Positions 26,930 through 38,784 of a DNA stretch of 64,000 nt are shown piece after piece. The stretch's first letter is position 1; each line of letters begins with the position of its first letter. The position numbers were made by a program, and so were the translations under genes. Below the pieces are notes generated by a model. The model saw only the letters and a program-made list of their open reading frames with translations. It was not told the origin of the DNA and did no database searches. This stretch comes from Cristatella mucedo (lineage: Eukaryota; Bryozoa; Phylactolaemata; Cristatellidae): NCBI GenBank assembly GCA_009760855.2, contig WPIO01000173.1:12501-76500 (forward strand), given 5' to 3'.

Positions 26930-27060
26930 CCAGCACTGTTTGCATATATACATCCTCTAAACTCAACCCACTGAGATAGGACCGAACCCAGTTTAAGCCA
27001 CGTTGCCATTTGATACTCAGTCGTCTGGCTAGGGTACTACCATAAGGATCGGGTGTGCAC
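26930..27060 (-). mobile_element. LINE RT fragment (minus)
   Basis: A short piece resembling the 35.0 kb fragment (CAACCCACTGAGATAGGACC), decoding in reverse to an FRSYLSG-like relic. Confidence 0.5.
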
Positions 27061-28467
27061 CAGGTAAAAAAGGGATCAATAAGTATCACAGTATTCAATC
27101 TATTAGCATCTAAAATCTACGGACTAATCCAGGCGTACCATCAAGAAGGCACTATCCTTATCAGCCTAGTTTCTAAAGGTCATTGGTCGAAGCAAGCATT
27201 TACATTTCTCGCAATAAATAATGCCCAGTTTTTGATTGGAACTTTACTAGCAAGATTTTTAATCTGACATATTGGAAAAGCATTTAATCTGCTTACCCAC
27301 CAACCATTCATGGTGTCTGATATAAGAAACGGCTGCAGAGAGATTGGAATGCACGTTTGCTCAAATACTCTTGAGTTAGGGTAGAGTTTTTAAATAGATA
27401 AAGATTTTAGGGATTTGTTAATGACAATCACACTTTCAGAGAGGAGGGGAAATAACCCGTTAGCAGCGACATATTACTACATCTGCTATGGTGGTAGTGA
27501 CAGGTTTGACGCTACCAATAAGGAGAGACACTTGGCGCAAGATCTGGGGAGACTGTAAGGGCCTTTTTAGCTTTCGAAAACATATTTAGGTACAAGGGTA
27601 CGAACGGAGGACGACAGACGAGCAGAAAAGAAGCGATGGCAATGAGAGAGCTTCAGTCCTGCGTGAGAGGGGTGTGGTTCTCTAATCTGCTAAGTCCGGC
27701 CAACGAAGGATTCGGAGAGATTTGCTCCACCGAGTCGTCATTTCAATCAATGGGCGCAGTCCTACTGAAACACAGATGAAAAGAAAGCCACTGGCAGACA
27801 TTCCACTTTTGGGCATTTGATCAGCGGAGTCCATACTTCTCTATAAATAGCTGGCAGTAAAAGTGTTCAGCGGAACGTAGTTAAGCTTTGGGTTGCACAG
27901 ACGAGTAGTAGGAATAAATGTCACCGATTAGTCACCCGCACGTACAGCACTCCTTGCCCAGCCAAGCCTCCATTGGAGGCACTGCCTCAAAAGCAGAAGC
28001 CAGTTGCCACAGGATACCTGCAGGCCTTTGTACTAAGCTAAGCTGCCTGTGGAGCCGAGACTGAACTGCTAAAACTTAGTCATCGCCTGCATAAGCATCC
28101 TTATAAAGTGCTCTGCAGTGATGACTCAGTAAACCAATTACAGTGGAAGTATAATTATAGTGCTCACCTCGTGCAGCAAAGACTATAAACTAAAGGGCAT
28201 TGTATTCTAGTTTGTGTGCAACTCACATCGCATTCGAGCTGCTCACGGACAGATGCTTCAGCGCAGCGTAGCCTAAAATAGGGACTGGCCCTATGTGTAC
28301 GTAGTGTGCCACAGATTCTTTCACGATACGGGAGCGCGGCTTGGGCAAGCAGTTTCCCCACCATAGCTGTCAGCCGCGGGCAGGGTGAGGTGTGCCTCGG
28401 GCTCATACAACCAGGCACCGAGACTAAGTCGCCGGCTTGGGCGCGCATAGCAGCAAACCGAGCGAGC

Positions 28468-28526
28468 GAAATCGGCTTACATTCGGACCGCTCAGTGGAC
28501 AGCTGGCCCAAGCCGATTTCGTCAGA
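28468..28526. repeat. Inverted repeat, 12 bp arms
   Basis: CGAAATCGGCTT and AAGCCGATTTCG are perfectly complementary and separated by about 35 bp, inside a GC-rich stretch (28280-28690) with no recognisable gene. Confidence 0.8.
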
Positions 28527-28700
28527 CCCTGAAACAAAGACGGCCGATGGGCGTGCCCTGGGCCAGGGTAGTCCAGTAATTGAGCAGCGTAGCATGCAAG
28601 GACCGCTCGTGGCTAACCGCAGCCTCCAGCCGAAATCATTTAGGCCAGCATGGCAACAGGCAGACTGGTGCACTTGGGTGAATACTGCAGGCCGCCAAGC

Positions 28701-28860
28701 TGGCAGAGAGAGAGAAGAGAGAGATGAGAGAGAGAGAGAGGAGAGAAGAGAGAGAGAGAGATGAGAGATGAGAGACTTGGGAGAGAGATAGGAAAGAGGG
28801 AGGATAGACGAGATGGGACGGGAGTGAGAGAAGAGAGGCGGGAGAGAGAGAACTGACCTG
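28701..28860. repeat. (GA)n-rich purine tract
   Basis: AGAGAGAGAG runs with interruptions. Both strands give low-complexity frames that are not genes. Confidence 0.9.
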
Positions 28861-30104
28861 AGAGTAATGACAGTGGTGATGGGGACACTGCTCTCAGCTT
28901 AGAGGCCCAGGTGTTGCAGGGGGAGAGAGGTGATGAGGGGAAGGAGGAGGGGGGATTGCTCAGTTCCGCAAAAACATCCTGTGCAAATGCTTCGCAATAC
29001 ACTAGCATACTCACAACAATTGACTGGATACTCGGCTGAATGCTGACTTTTGAAAATAGGTGGAGGTTCGTGTCTGGAGTAATTTCTTTTCGGTGAGTAA
29101 TACTAAAGAAAAAGGCTCAATCAATCGACTGATTCCTCAAACGCAACACAAACGAAAGTAAAGCATAGTTCAGCTGATTCAGCAGCTTCAGGAGCAAGAA
29201 TATTGTATACAGCAGTGGAGTAGGAGAGCCTTATCTGTGTGCAACCAACCCTTTTCAAGGGAACACACAAATGACCGGAGTATGGAAGTAATGCTCTGTA
29301 CCCCTTGGCTAGAGAACTTTTGCAAGAGCAGAATTATTCCGTGACCTACCAGGACTCTGCCCCCTATCCAACCCACCAATGGCTGGAAGTACTAGTTTTT
29401 TGAGAAATAAGGACTTGGAAGGGGTGAGGAGGAGGAGAAGATACAAGGGGAGTCGGAGAAATCGTCAAAGAAAAATAGAAATAAGAAACCCGACTACGAT
29501 TACGAGGGGTAGCATCGTAAATAGAGGGGGGGAGTTACCAGTGTGCCTAGAAAGAGACTAAGTTCTCCTGTACCCCCCTAAACGAAGTATCCGTCTACGA
29601 TCATTAATAACTACATAATTTCATTTTCAGACTACGTTACAGTCGTACAGCAGCATTCGCTGTGAGCACTTAAACGCGACGAAAAACTTTTACCGGAATG
29701 ACGAAAAACTTTTGACGTTGCTCAATAAATGTACGGTCGTCGTGCCAGTCGTCCGTTCAACGGTTTATAACTGGAGCACCCTATCAGGAGCATGTCCAGG
29801 CAACTCGGGTTGACACGAGTTAAGCCCTTCCTCCACGTGAGAAGAAGCCATACACTGGCACAGCCGTGAGCTCGAGGTTGTGCCTTTAAAAGTGCATGTG
29901 GACTTGTGCTAGCCGTACTTCTTTCGGGCAACTGCTTTTTCCTTCAGAACGGGGCATAGCGGCAGCTAACGGAAAGCGATGCCGACACAGGGCCATCGAG
30001 CCACCACTACTCTAGCAAGTCAGCTATAGTAACCACCTGGCACATGACACGACTGCAGCACTCTTCAAGCTGAAACACGAGTTCAGCTGAAACTCTTTTC
30101 CGTG

Positions 30105-30375
30105 CGGTACTAATAATAATAATACATTTGTTATAGCGCCTCAGAGAACCCAATATATTTTCGGACACTTTAAATTTGCTGCAAATGAAGCAGGGTCAAA
30201 TGGTTAGTGATAGCATGCTCAATGACAACAAGCATAACATGAATAGAGGCGACATGCACAGGGTCAGCATGCAAATATTGTTATTGGCAACATGCACAGT
30301 GTGAGCATGCATTAGCACGCAAAGGAACGCATCACAAGGACCCATTAAATGCTGTGATAAATACATGGCTAGGCT
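30105..30375 (-). mobile_element. LINE-B tail and 3' UTR (minus)
   Basis: (AAT)n, hairpin relic GCGCCTCAGAGAACCCAATA, and 3' UTR to about 30370 (AGGACCCATTAAATGCTGTG). Confidence 0.8.
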
Positions 30376-30939
30376 TGCTTCTGTTGCGAGCCTCTTAACT
30401 ACTACTGCATTACCGACTTTACTACACCCTGCACTGGCAATGCGAACAAGTATCGTGTCGACTTTTAAGGTCTCGTCACTCGCTTGTCAGTTTCTGACAC
30501 CGGCCATAACCCATCTGAGCAGCTAACCCTTTAAGGGGAGCGGAAGAGGAGGCAGGGCCCCGCGGAGCCACCTGCTCTACTGACCCAGATGGCTGAGCCG
30601 TTCCTCAACCTATCACTCTCAAATCGACGAGTCTGAATCAAGCCCGAACGGACACATCGCCAGCCACGCCCTACTGCTTCCGGTAAACGTTTACCGGAGA
30701 GCAGCAGCTGCCCGATCGGAGAGCGGCTATTTCAACTCAAACAGACTGCTTTGAGGCATGCCACGGGGAACGCTGATCAGCTGTTCCTTCGGGAATCTGC
30801 GAGGGAAGAGAGAGAGAGAGAGTGAGAGACAGAGACAGACCGGCTTGCAGTCCTCGCTGCATCAGGCTGGCCTGGCGGCGGAAGAGGCAGCCCGACCTTC
30901 AAGGCTGCGACTAGCTGGGTCAGCAAACCGTTTCTGGTA

Positions 30940-31720
30940 AATCAATCCGAGTGCTTTGCCGCTGATGCCGCCACGGCGGCGTTCGAAGGCGATTCGTACC
31001 GCAAAAGGCATCTCGAAGACGCAGGCGCCGATTCAAACAGGCGATCACAGCTATGCGGGGCGGTGGCTAAAGCACATCTCTCTCCAGCTAAGAGTCGAAT
31101 GCCAGCGACAGGAGGAGGCTGCATGGCGCACGGTCGTCGGCAACGCCTCTCCCCCATCCCATCCTGCGCTCGCGGCGCGCGCGAACGCTGCGCTCGTCGC
31201 GACAGCGAAAAGCCAGCTAGAACGCGCGGCCGCAACCGACGCTTGGCGGCGTCCGGGCGTCGCCAAGCGTCGCGCGCTCGCCGCCTGAGCGCTCGCGGAA
31301 GCGGACCAGGAAGAGCCGCGGAGAGCAATGCCTACAGCTACGCCTCTCCACCGACTTCCGACGCGACGCCGGCCCGAGCGCGGCCGCTCTCGGGGAGCGC
31401 GCGATAGCCGGATGCGCAATGCCCGATGTACGCACCCGCACGAGTCCAGCGGCCACAAGCGCGCGGAGCCCGCTTAGGCGTCGCCGAAAATACCTCGGTC
31501 GAAATGCGAGCCGGAAGCTATATGGCGGGCGTCCGGCGGTCGCGTTCGCTGATGCATACGGGAAGCGTCGCTCGCGCAGGAGAGGGCAAGCTCCAACCAC
31601 ATCCGGTTTCACTGCGCTCCGCCTCCAGAGCGGCCCTTGCGGAGCCCCGCCGCCGGTCGGACCTGAGCCGGGTTTGTTTGTGAGTGGCGGGTCGCCGCTC
31701 GAAAGAACACCCGCTGCATG
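30940..31720. other. CpG-rich block
   Basis: Very high density of CG dinucleotides, with open frames on both strands and in several phases. No protein family is recognised. It contrasts strongly with the A/T-rich flanks. Confidence 0.6.
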
Positions 31721-31864
31721 ACTGGGCTCTATGTTAGAGCTTGCATATGCGATGCAGCGTCGAAACGGCGATTTCAGATTACAGCGGCGCTACCGCAATG
31801 ACTCGTCGACTAGTACGCGCCGCTTGCCAAAATGGTCGGGCGTAAATTCTATTCGCCTTTTGTG

Positions 31865-32165
31865 CTCTTGTGCGCTGCAACTGCGCATGCTGCCACTGAC
31901 CGTATTCGCATGCTGCTGCTGTGCATGTCACCGCTAACCATGCTATCACTATTGACATTGTGCAGCTTGCCTTTAACCATACGACAATAATAATAATGCA
32001 CTTGATAAAGCGCCCTCAGAGAACTAAATATCTCTCTCTCTAGGCGCTTCATATTCTTTGCTGCAAAGGGAATGGTTCCTTTACAGAATATGAAAAGTGT
32101 CTAGAAAGAGATTGAGTTGTCTGAGGGCGCTATGCAAATGTATTATTATTTTTATTATTACAGAA
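31865..32165 (+). mobile_element. LINE-B 3' UTR and tail with a second tail nested in reverse
   Basis: Plus-strand 3' UTR at 31870-31985 is interrupted by a minus-strand hairpin tail (31985-32065, AATAATAATAATGCACTTGA). It then resumes and ends with its own hairpin and (ATT)n at about 32095-32160. Confidence 0.8.
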
Positions 32166-32334
32166 CTCATTCGCTTCCCACCCTCTGCCCCACGCTGTCA
32201 GCAGCAGAATGACTACGTTCTCCCTGCCCCACCTGAAACCGGCGCCCAGCTATGAGCATCCCGATCATTTCCCTTCAAACTTTTACGGATAATAAAACAG
32301 TATTTGTAACGTACCTAGAAAAGGAAGATATCTA

Positions 32335-32990
32335 ATAATAATGTGACTCCGTCTATAACTCCACAGAGTCATAAAGACTATGTGGGTGTTACGCAGGAGA
32401 GCTTTTTGTAGCTAAGCGGCTTTCGGTACGCATTCAGAAGCCAACAGACTTCATCTCACACAACCAAGAGAAAGTGGGAAGCATAGCAGAGGCAGGAGAG
32501 CAGTTGAGGTAGTGAGTAGCATGGAAGTAGCAGCTCAGGACCGCGCGAAAGGATGTGCCGTAGTCGGCAGCAGGAGGGTAATTTTCGTTTCGTAAGAATC
32601 CTGGAAGCAAGCTCCACAGTCTAGGACCTGCAGAGCTAAAGCTTCTTTCGATAACGGTCTTTAAACTAAGGAATGGTACAGCTAATTTTTTGTCCGTACA
32701 GCCGAGAGCACGAGGAGGCTGAAACTGTTATAGCAGTTCAGCTAGGTGTGGAAGAGCCGAGCGTTGGTGGGTCTTGTGTGTCAGCGTAAGAACTTTGCTT
32801 AGTATCCGTTGATCAACCGGCAGCCATCCTAGCTCTATTATCAAAGAAGACATATGGTCAAACCTCGGGGATTTGCAAGCTAGCCTTGCAGCCACGTTCA
32901 TAGCCAGCTGCAGTGGCCTAGTTGCTTTCTCTGGTCTGGTAGCCCAGCCTTAAGAGAATTACAATAATCAAGCCAAGACAGGACAAAGGA
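32335..32990 (-). mobile_element. LINE-A 3' fragment (minus)
   Basis: It starts at the 3' end (ACTCCACAGAGTCATAAAGA) and runs back into the thumb region, ending near 32990. It is head-to-head with the plus-strand LINE-A at 33.1 kb, separated by a short LINE-tail-like piece at about 33000-33070. Confidence 0.8.
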
Positions 32991-33094
32991 GCTAGTTAAG
33001 AATAAATTATAGTACATTCATATAGCTCTCTCAGACAACTGAATCTCCTTATAAACCCTTTATTGATGCGATGAACATGACACTTAGGAGTGAT

Positions 33095-35040
33095 CTTGAC
33101 AAGCATGCTCCCGTTCGCTCTATCCGTGTTCAAAATCGTCGAGATTGCTTTCAATTTACAAAAAACTCCTTAAGATGCGCCGTGTTAAGCGCAGGCTGGA
33201 ACGTCGTTTCAAGAAATCGGGGTCTGAGGCAGACCTAGTCAATTTTAAAGACTTCCTTCGAGTTTACACCCGAAAGCTTAAAAAAGCCAGGGCTTCTTTT
33301 TTTCATTAGAGAACTGAATTCCTGCCAGTCGGACACTAAACAGATTTATAAGACAGTAAACCATTTACTGGCCAATGCTGCCAGGTCTGACTCCCCAGAT
33401 ATTAAGGGCTCTGCCGAAAAGTTTTCAGCCTTCTTTACTGAAAAAATTGTGCACATTCGTGCCTCCATTAAGCCCCCTCCGACCAAAACAATCGCCGTTC
33501 CTCAACCTATGACCTCTCTTAAAAGGTTCTCTGATGTTTCTGCCTGTGATGTGGCTGCCTTAATAAAGGTCAAACAAAAAGAGCTCGTCTCCTCAAGACC
33601 CTATACCTTCATCTCTGTGGTCTTCACTTGCAGACCATCTTAGCCCTGCCATAACCAAGATTTTTAATGCTTCTTTGGGAAAAGGGGTCGTCCCCAAGTC
33701 CTTCAAATCGGCAATCGTTAGACCTATCATTAAAAGCCTGGATTAGACACAGAGGTCCTAGCAAACTATCGTCCAGTTTCCCTTCTTCTGTTCTTATCAA
33801 AGATTCTTGAAAAAATTGTTGCTAAGCAGCTAGTTGAACATGTTGAAAATAATGGAATGTCAGAAACATTTCAATCAGGTTTCAAGAGGCAGCACTCTAC
33901 TGAAACTGCTCTCCTCCGTGTTAACATTGACAATATACGTGGCAACGACGACGGGAATGTCACTGCCCTAGCTCTGCTAGATCTGTCAGCTGCCTTCAAC
34001 AACATTGATCACGATGATCTGCTTGAACGATTGAGAACAACGATCGGTCTGTCAGACGAAGCACTGGCATGGTTTTAAATCATACTTGTCTGATCGTGTT
34101 CAATCCGTGTCGTTTGGGGGTCAGGTCTCAGACATGAGAATGGTCACCTGTGGTGTCCTTCAAGTGTCTGTACTGGTCCCCTTGCTGTTCTCCATTTATT
34201 CACAATCTCTGGGAAAAGTGATTAAGGCCCATAGAATAGGATATCACTTCTATACTGACGATACTCAGTTGTGTATTTTGTCATTTAAACCGTCGGAATC
34301 TGCTGGAGCAACTGAGAAACTGAATGCTTGCCTTCCCGATATTCGATCCTGGATGTCGGAAAACTTCCTGAAGTTAATGACGATAAAACCGAACTGCTTC
34401 TCATAGGACACCCTAAGCGTTTGGCTGGATTAAAAGGCTTTGCTCTTCTAATAGGTGATGCTATTGTGCGACCTTCACCACGTGCTCGTAATCTAAGTGT
34501 CGTGTTCGACAGCTGCCTCAATTTCAAAAGCTTGATTCAGAAGACTGCCTCTACAGCTAGCCATCACACCCGATGCCTATCCAAGATTAGAAGCTGTCTC
34601 CCACAGTGGCTTGTAAAAAATTTAACTAGCTCTTTAGTTCTGTCTCGGCTTGATTATTGTAATTCCCTTTTGGCTGGGCTACCAAAGAAAGCTATTATGC
34701 CACTACAGCGGACTATGAATATGGCTGCAAGGCTGGTCTTCAAGTCCCAGTGGTTTGAGCACGTGTCACCTTTGCTGGAAGAGCTAGGATGGTTGCCGGT
34801 TGAGCAAAGGATACAGAGCAAAGTTCTTATGCTGACCCACAAGGCCTGCAATTGCTTGGCTCCTTCATACCTAGCTGAACTGCTGCATCAGTTTCAGCCT
34901 GTTCGCGCCCTCAGGTCCTGTGTGGACAATAAATTAGCTGTGCCATTCCTCTGCTTAAAGACAGTTGGCCACAGAAGCTTTAATACTTCAGATGATCTTT
35001 GTCCATTCATGTCAATACTCAGGAGTCTCCCACTGAGATA
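33095..35040 (+). mobile_element. LINE-A copy, nearly full RT region, frameshifted
   Basis: This plus-strand copy extends about 300 bp further 5' than the intact one. The RT is readable in pieces: the pre-RT region 33165-33640, motif A LLDLSAAFNNIDH near 34000, motif C FYTDD near 34250 (Ala replaced by Thr), and the C-terminal part 34328-35041. Frameshifts and stops near 33305, 33740 and 34077 make it a pseudogene. It ends abruptly near 35000, next to a LINE-B fragment on the opposite strand. Confidence 0.9.
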
Positions 35041-35290
35041 GGACCTGAACCACTGCAGAGCAGTGCCAGTGATGCCCAGGCGAAATGAGAGGCGCTCTAG
35101 AAGTACTTTGTGATCTATGGTATCAAAAGCTGCCGAAAGATCGAGCAAAACAAGCAGAGACACTCTACCCATGTCTGCATTCCTAAGTAGGTCGTTGTAT
35201 AGCACCTTCAGAGAACTTAATCTCTTTCTACCCCCTTCAAACATGCTGTAACAGAAGCATGGTTCAATGGTAAGTGGCGATATGCCTAAT
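35035..35290 (-). mobile_element. LINE-B-like RT fragment and adjoining tail (minus)
   Basis: In reverse it reads VLLDLSAAFDTIDHKVLLER, then ALQWFRSYLSG. This is a motif A block distinct from LINE-A. A hairpin-tail relic follows at about 35195-35290. Confidence 0.7.
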
Positions 35291-35299
35291 GTCTAAGCA

Positions 35300-36692
35300 A
35301 TCTAATATAATATAACTCCGTCTGCCTTTCCACCAAGCTAGAAAGATAATGTGGTATTTCGCAGAAGAGTTTTGTATAGGAAACTCACAGCCTAAGCGGC
35401 TTGCGGTACGACTTCGGTAGCTAACAGCCTTCATCGCATGCCACAAAGGGAAGGCGAGAAGCATAGCTGAGTCTGGAGATCAGTTGAGGTAGTGAGTAGT
35501 GTAGTTCGATTGCATGCGGGCTGGTACACAGCTCCTTTTTCTCAACAGCTGGTGGGAGCATCCTCGAGAGGGCCCTGTGCACAGCTGTGGTCCGCTTCTA
35601 ATGAGGCATTGACACAGGCTGACAACCCCTGGTAAACCAGCAGATGGTGGATTCACCATCGGGTGGGCCAAGGGACAGCCGGAGTCGAGGAGAGGAGACT
35701 AGAGAGTGAGAAGGGGGCGAAGGCAGTCGTGCGTCTTGCTGCTCCGTGCCTTGTGCGATAAACCGTTGGCATTGTTCATCAGCTGGCTCTCTGATGTGCG
35801 AACCAAACTACAAGTTTCGTAGAAGTAGCCGTTTAGGACGGCTGCAAAGACAGTGCCATAGCGGGCAGCATGAAAGTACCTGTCGTTTCGTAAAAACTAT
35901 GATAGTGGATAGCTTCTGTCGCCAACTGCCATAAGGGAGGAATGGATCGGCAAATTTGGTATCCATACAGGACGTGAGGGCGCGAGAAAGCTGAAACTGG
36001 TGCTGCAGTTCGGCGATATATGAACAGCCCACGCCTTGTGGGTTAGTCTAATAACTTTACGCTGTACCCGCTGATATACCGGGCAGCCATCCTAGCTCTT
36101 TTTAGCAAAGGAGACAAACGGTCAAATCTCTGAAATTTTCAAACTAGCCTTGCAGCCATATTCATAGCCGGCTGCAGTTACATAATGACTTTTTTTGGTA
36201 GCCCAGCTAAAAAGGAATTACAATAATTTAGCCGAGTCTGAAACTAAGGAGTTAGGTAAATCTTTTGCTAGACACCGTTCCTATTTTAGATAAGGATCGG
36301 ATGTGATGACTAGCTGTGGAAGCAGTCTTCTTAGCGAAGCTTTCAAAATTTAGGCAGCTGTCGAAGGCGACACTTAAATCCCGACCACATAGTGGTGACT
36401 GCACAACAGCACCCCCTATTAGAAGAGCAAAACTCTTTAGTCCAGCCTAGCACTTAGAATGTCCTACGATCAGTAGTCCGATTTTATCGGCATTTAGTTA
36501 ATGCAAATTTCCGACATCCCGGATCGAATGTCGGCAAGGCAAGCATTTAGTTTATTAGTCACCCCAGCAGGTTCCGATGGTTTAAATGACAAATACAGCT
36601 GAGTATCGTCATTATCAAATTCCTTGGGGCTGTATAACTTTTCCCAGAGGTTGGATATAAATGGAGAACAGCAACGGACCAAGGAGTTTGAT
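35300..36692 (-). mobile_element. LINE-A copy (minus) interrupted by ~340 bp of other sequence
   Basis: The 3' end lies at about 35310-35490 and the RT part at about 35840-36690, with remnants of the YLSFKPSE block near 36570. The sequence at about 35495-35840 does not match LINE-A and appears inserted. The 5' break abuts a near-perfect palindrome. Confidence 0.75.
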
Positions 36693-36738
36693 AAGGTCAT
36701 GTCCCTACACCTTATTTAAGGTTTAGGGACATGACCTT
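36693..36738. repeat. 46 bp near-perfect palindrome
   Basis: Outer arms AAGGTCATGTCCCTA and TAGGGACATGACCTT are perfectly complementary over 15 bp. The centre (ACCTTATTTAAGGT) is itself complementary. It lies at the junction between a LINE-A and a LINE-B fragment. Confidence 0.9.
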
Positions 36739-37215
36739 TGACTAATGTCATATTGAAGGCGTTAGTTATGTAGAACAGCAGTAGACCCGTACATCGTCGT
36801 AGCAGGACAGTGGGAATAGGGTCTTACGGACTTGTTACCTTCTCTGACTGGGATACGAACTTCAGGACGAGGTCACTAAGGATACGAACTTCAGGACGAG
36901 GTCACTAAGTCACTCCTAGAATGTAGACATTGGAGTTTCGCACGGAATTGATGTACATGAATCCATAGCGGTATACTGCCACCCTAAGAGGACGGACTCC
37001 CTATTATTTCGTCTATCTTGTCGATAAAGAAGCTTGAGAAGCGTTACGCTAGACGATCAAAAGGATCGCTAGATAAGGTGCAAACCTGGAAGCGGTTAAG
37101 GAAAATGTGTACGCCATTTAAAAGAACCAGAAACCAATCCAGTACCTACCAGCATTTGCTGAGTCAATTGACAGTGTCCTTCATGACCCTATGTGATCTA
37201 ACACTGTGCATGCAG
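36730..37215 (-). mobile_element. LINE-B 5'/pre-RT fragment (minus)
   Basis: It matches the reverse complement of the 18.5 kb copy around GGACAGTGGGAATAGGGTCT and ATACGAACTTCAGGACGAGG, and contains a 29 bp tandem duplication. Confidence 0.6.
36851..36908 (+). repeat. Exact 29 bp tandem duplication
   Basis: Two identical units begin GGATACGAACTTCAGGACGA, within a LINE-B-derived fragment. Confidence 0.95.
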
Positions 37216-37868
37216 TCACTGTCCAATTAAGATGTTTCCGTTACAGGACGTGTAACGGCCCAAGAAAGAAATTTAGTTCTCTTAAGACCCAAAGCTATAT
37301 GATTAGTCTCACTATATCATTATAGTTATTTCTCATGTGCGGCTTATCCTGTTTAAAATTGCTTCAATTCAGAAACAGCTAACAATCTTTTTAAATTCCG
37401 TACTGTGACCGGTTCTGCATGTTCAAGTGTCAAAAGCATTTAAATAAGAGAATCTAGTCGCCGCTGTCATTTTCTAAGCGAGCGAGCGAAATTCCGGATA
37501 ATCAGCAGGTACATAGCAAATTTTTTAACTTGCTTCCGGAAGCTCGGCTGTTATGACCACGAAACCCTCGCTAGTAGTGGTGGCGGCACGACGCGTTCAA
37601 TACGTAGACGTCGGAAGCTCGCAATGCACCTATCAAGGACACATTGCTCGATTTTATGCTCGCAGCGATATAAGTGTTACATGTTTATTACGGCCAATAC
37701 GACAGGTGACTTCCGACAGAGTCGCTTGCAAGCATATACTAGCTCAGCACGGGGATTCACCGAATGACAGACCGTCATTCCAAGAGAGCGACTACGGCCA
37801 GGCTCGTTTTCTACGTAGTAGCCAGATTGTGCGTCGTGCAATAATGCCGCTCATAGTTTTGGCTATTT

Positions 37869-38240
37869 TGAAATTATGACACTGTCGTTGGATTACGGGC
37901 TGTTGCGATTTATGGCAGCAGTCTATAAATAATAATAATAATTCATTTATATAGCGCCCCAAGAGATCTTAATCTCTATTCAGGCGCTCCACATACGCCT
38001 CGGGGCTCGAGCCCACGACCTCAGTCAGACCTTGGTCGGGGCGAGCACCTTAACCGCTAGACCAGACCAGCTCGGCAAGCAACGGCAGTAAAGGCCGGGG
38101 GAGGGGTCGAGTCGTCGAGGACGCCCGGCGGGGCAGTCGCGCACTGGTCCGCTGTGGCGTCCTCGTGAATGAACGTTTTTGAGCCCGCTTCGGTGTTCTG
38201 TGTGGTATCGCTTACCTGCCACTTAGAGAATGTCAAACTA
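37869..38240 (+). repeat. LTR-like direct repeat, left copy (contains SINE-1)
   Basis: TGAAATTATGACACTGTCGT to AATGTCAAACTA matches the right copy, apart from a SINE-1 inserted after CAGTCTATAA. Without the SINE it is about 215-225 bp. Shared blocks include GAGCCCGCTTCGGTGTTCTG. Ends are approximate, and no clean TG...CA terminus is seen. Confidence 0.8.
37928..38074 (-). mobile_element. SINE-1 copy (minus) inside an LTR-like repeat
   Basis: Complete: (AAT)n, hairpin GCGCCCCAAGAGATCTTAAT, B-box GGGGCTCGAGCCC, A-box TTAACCGCTAGACCAGACCA. It is absent from the sister repeat at 39645-39862. Confidence 0.9.
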
Positions 38241-38280
38241 CAAGCTATTTCGGCAGGCGCGGTAGAGTGGCCTGCGCCAG

Positions 38281-38581
38281 ATGATGCTGCAATACTACTA
38301 CGTCGGGGACGACTTCGAAAAGCTGGCTGCTCAACTCGGAGTGGAGGCTTCTAGCAAGATGTGTTGATCCAGCTTTGTGTCATATTTACATGTTTATGTT
38401 CCTGGCAGGCCGTGCATTAACGTTCGCTGCGAGCCTTCGTGACTCGGTGCAAGAGGACTACGCCAAGGTGCGTGCAACACTTTTGAAGGTGTTTGCAAGC
38501 CCTGAAGGTGAGGAGAGGCTTCCGTGGTCGGACTTGCAGAGTGCCAAGAAAGCGGAGGCGATAGCACAGATGCGGTTGTAG
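38281..38581 (+). pseudogene. gag-like remnant of the LTR element
   Basis: Two short frames are seen. MMLQYYYVGDDFEKLAAQLG begins at 38281 and stops at 38365-38367. About 40 bp later a second piece contains AGRALTFAASLRDSVQEDYA, then KVRATLLKVF, and stops at 38579-38581. The second piece resembles the capsid segment of Gypsy-type gag (a L.G.A...F..L pattern, then DY..L...L...F). No zinc knuckle is seen. Confidence 0.5.
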
Positions 38582-38784
38582 GGTGGAAAGCCGATAAAGG
38601 GCTGCTGCTGCATTCCGATTTGATAAACGCTGGTCGGACTGAGAAGGCCAACAAGAGCAACTGGAAGTGGAAGCAGCAATCGCCAACAGTGTGCCGGGCG
38701 ACGAAGGCAGAGCCAGTAGGGACGCCGGTGGACCCCGCAGAGGCGTCATCCACGAGCGAGGCGAGGTATCCGGCATATAGTCTG

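Larger units (their letters stand above)
27061..30104. other. No supported gene; purine tract and inverted repeat listed separately
   Basis: The 28164-28764 region is open on both strands because of GC content, with no family match. A duplicated phrase GACGAAAAACTTTT occurs at about 29668 and 29700. Confidence 0.4.

Noticed and set aside
28164-29014. Open frames of 124-169 codons on both strands
   Set aside because: They arise from GC-rich and GA-repeat sequence, with no domains and mutually overlapping frames.
30942-31721. Several 85-135 codon frames in the 31 kb CpG block
   Set aside because: Simultaneous open frames on both strands suit CpG-rich composition rather than a gene, and no motif is recognised.
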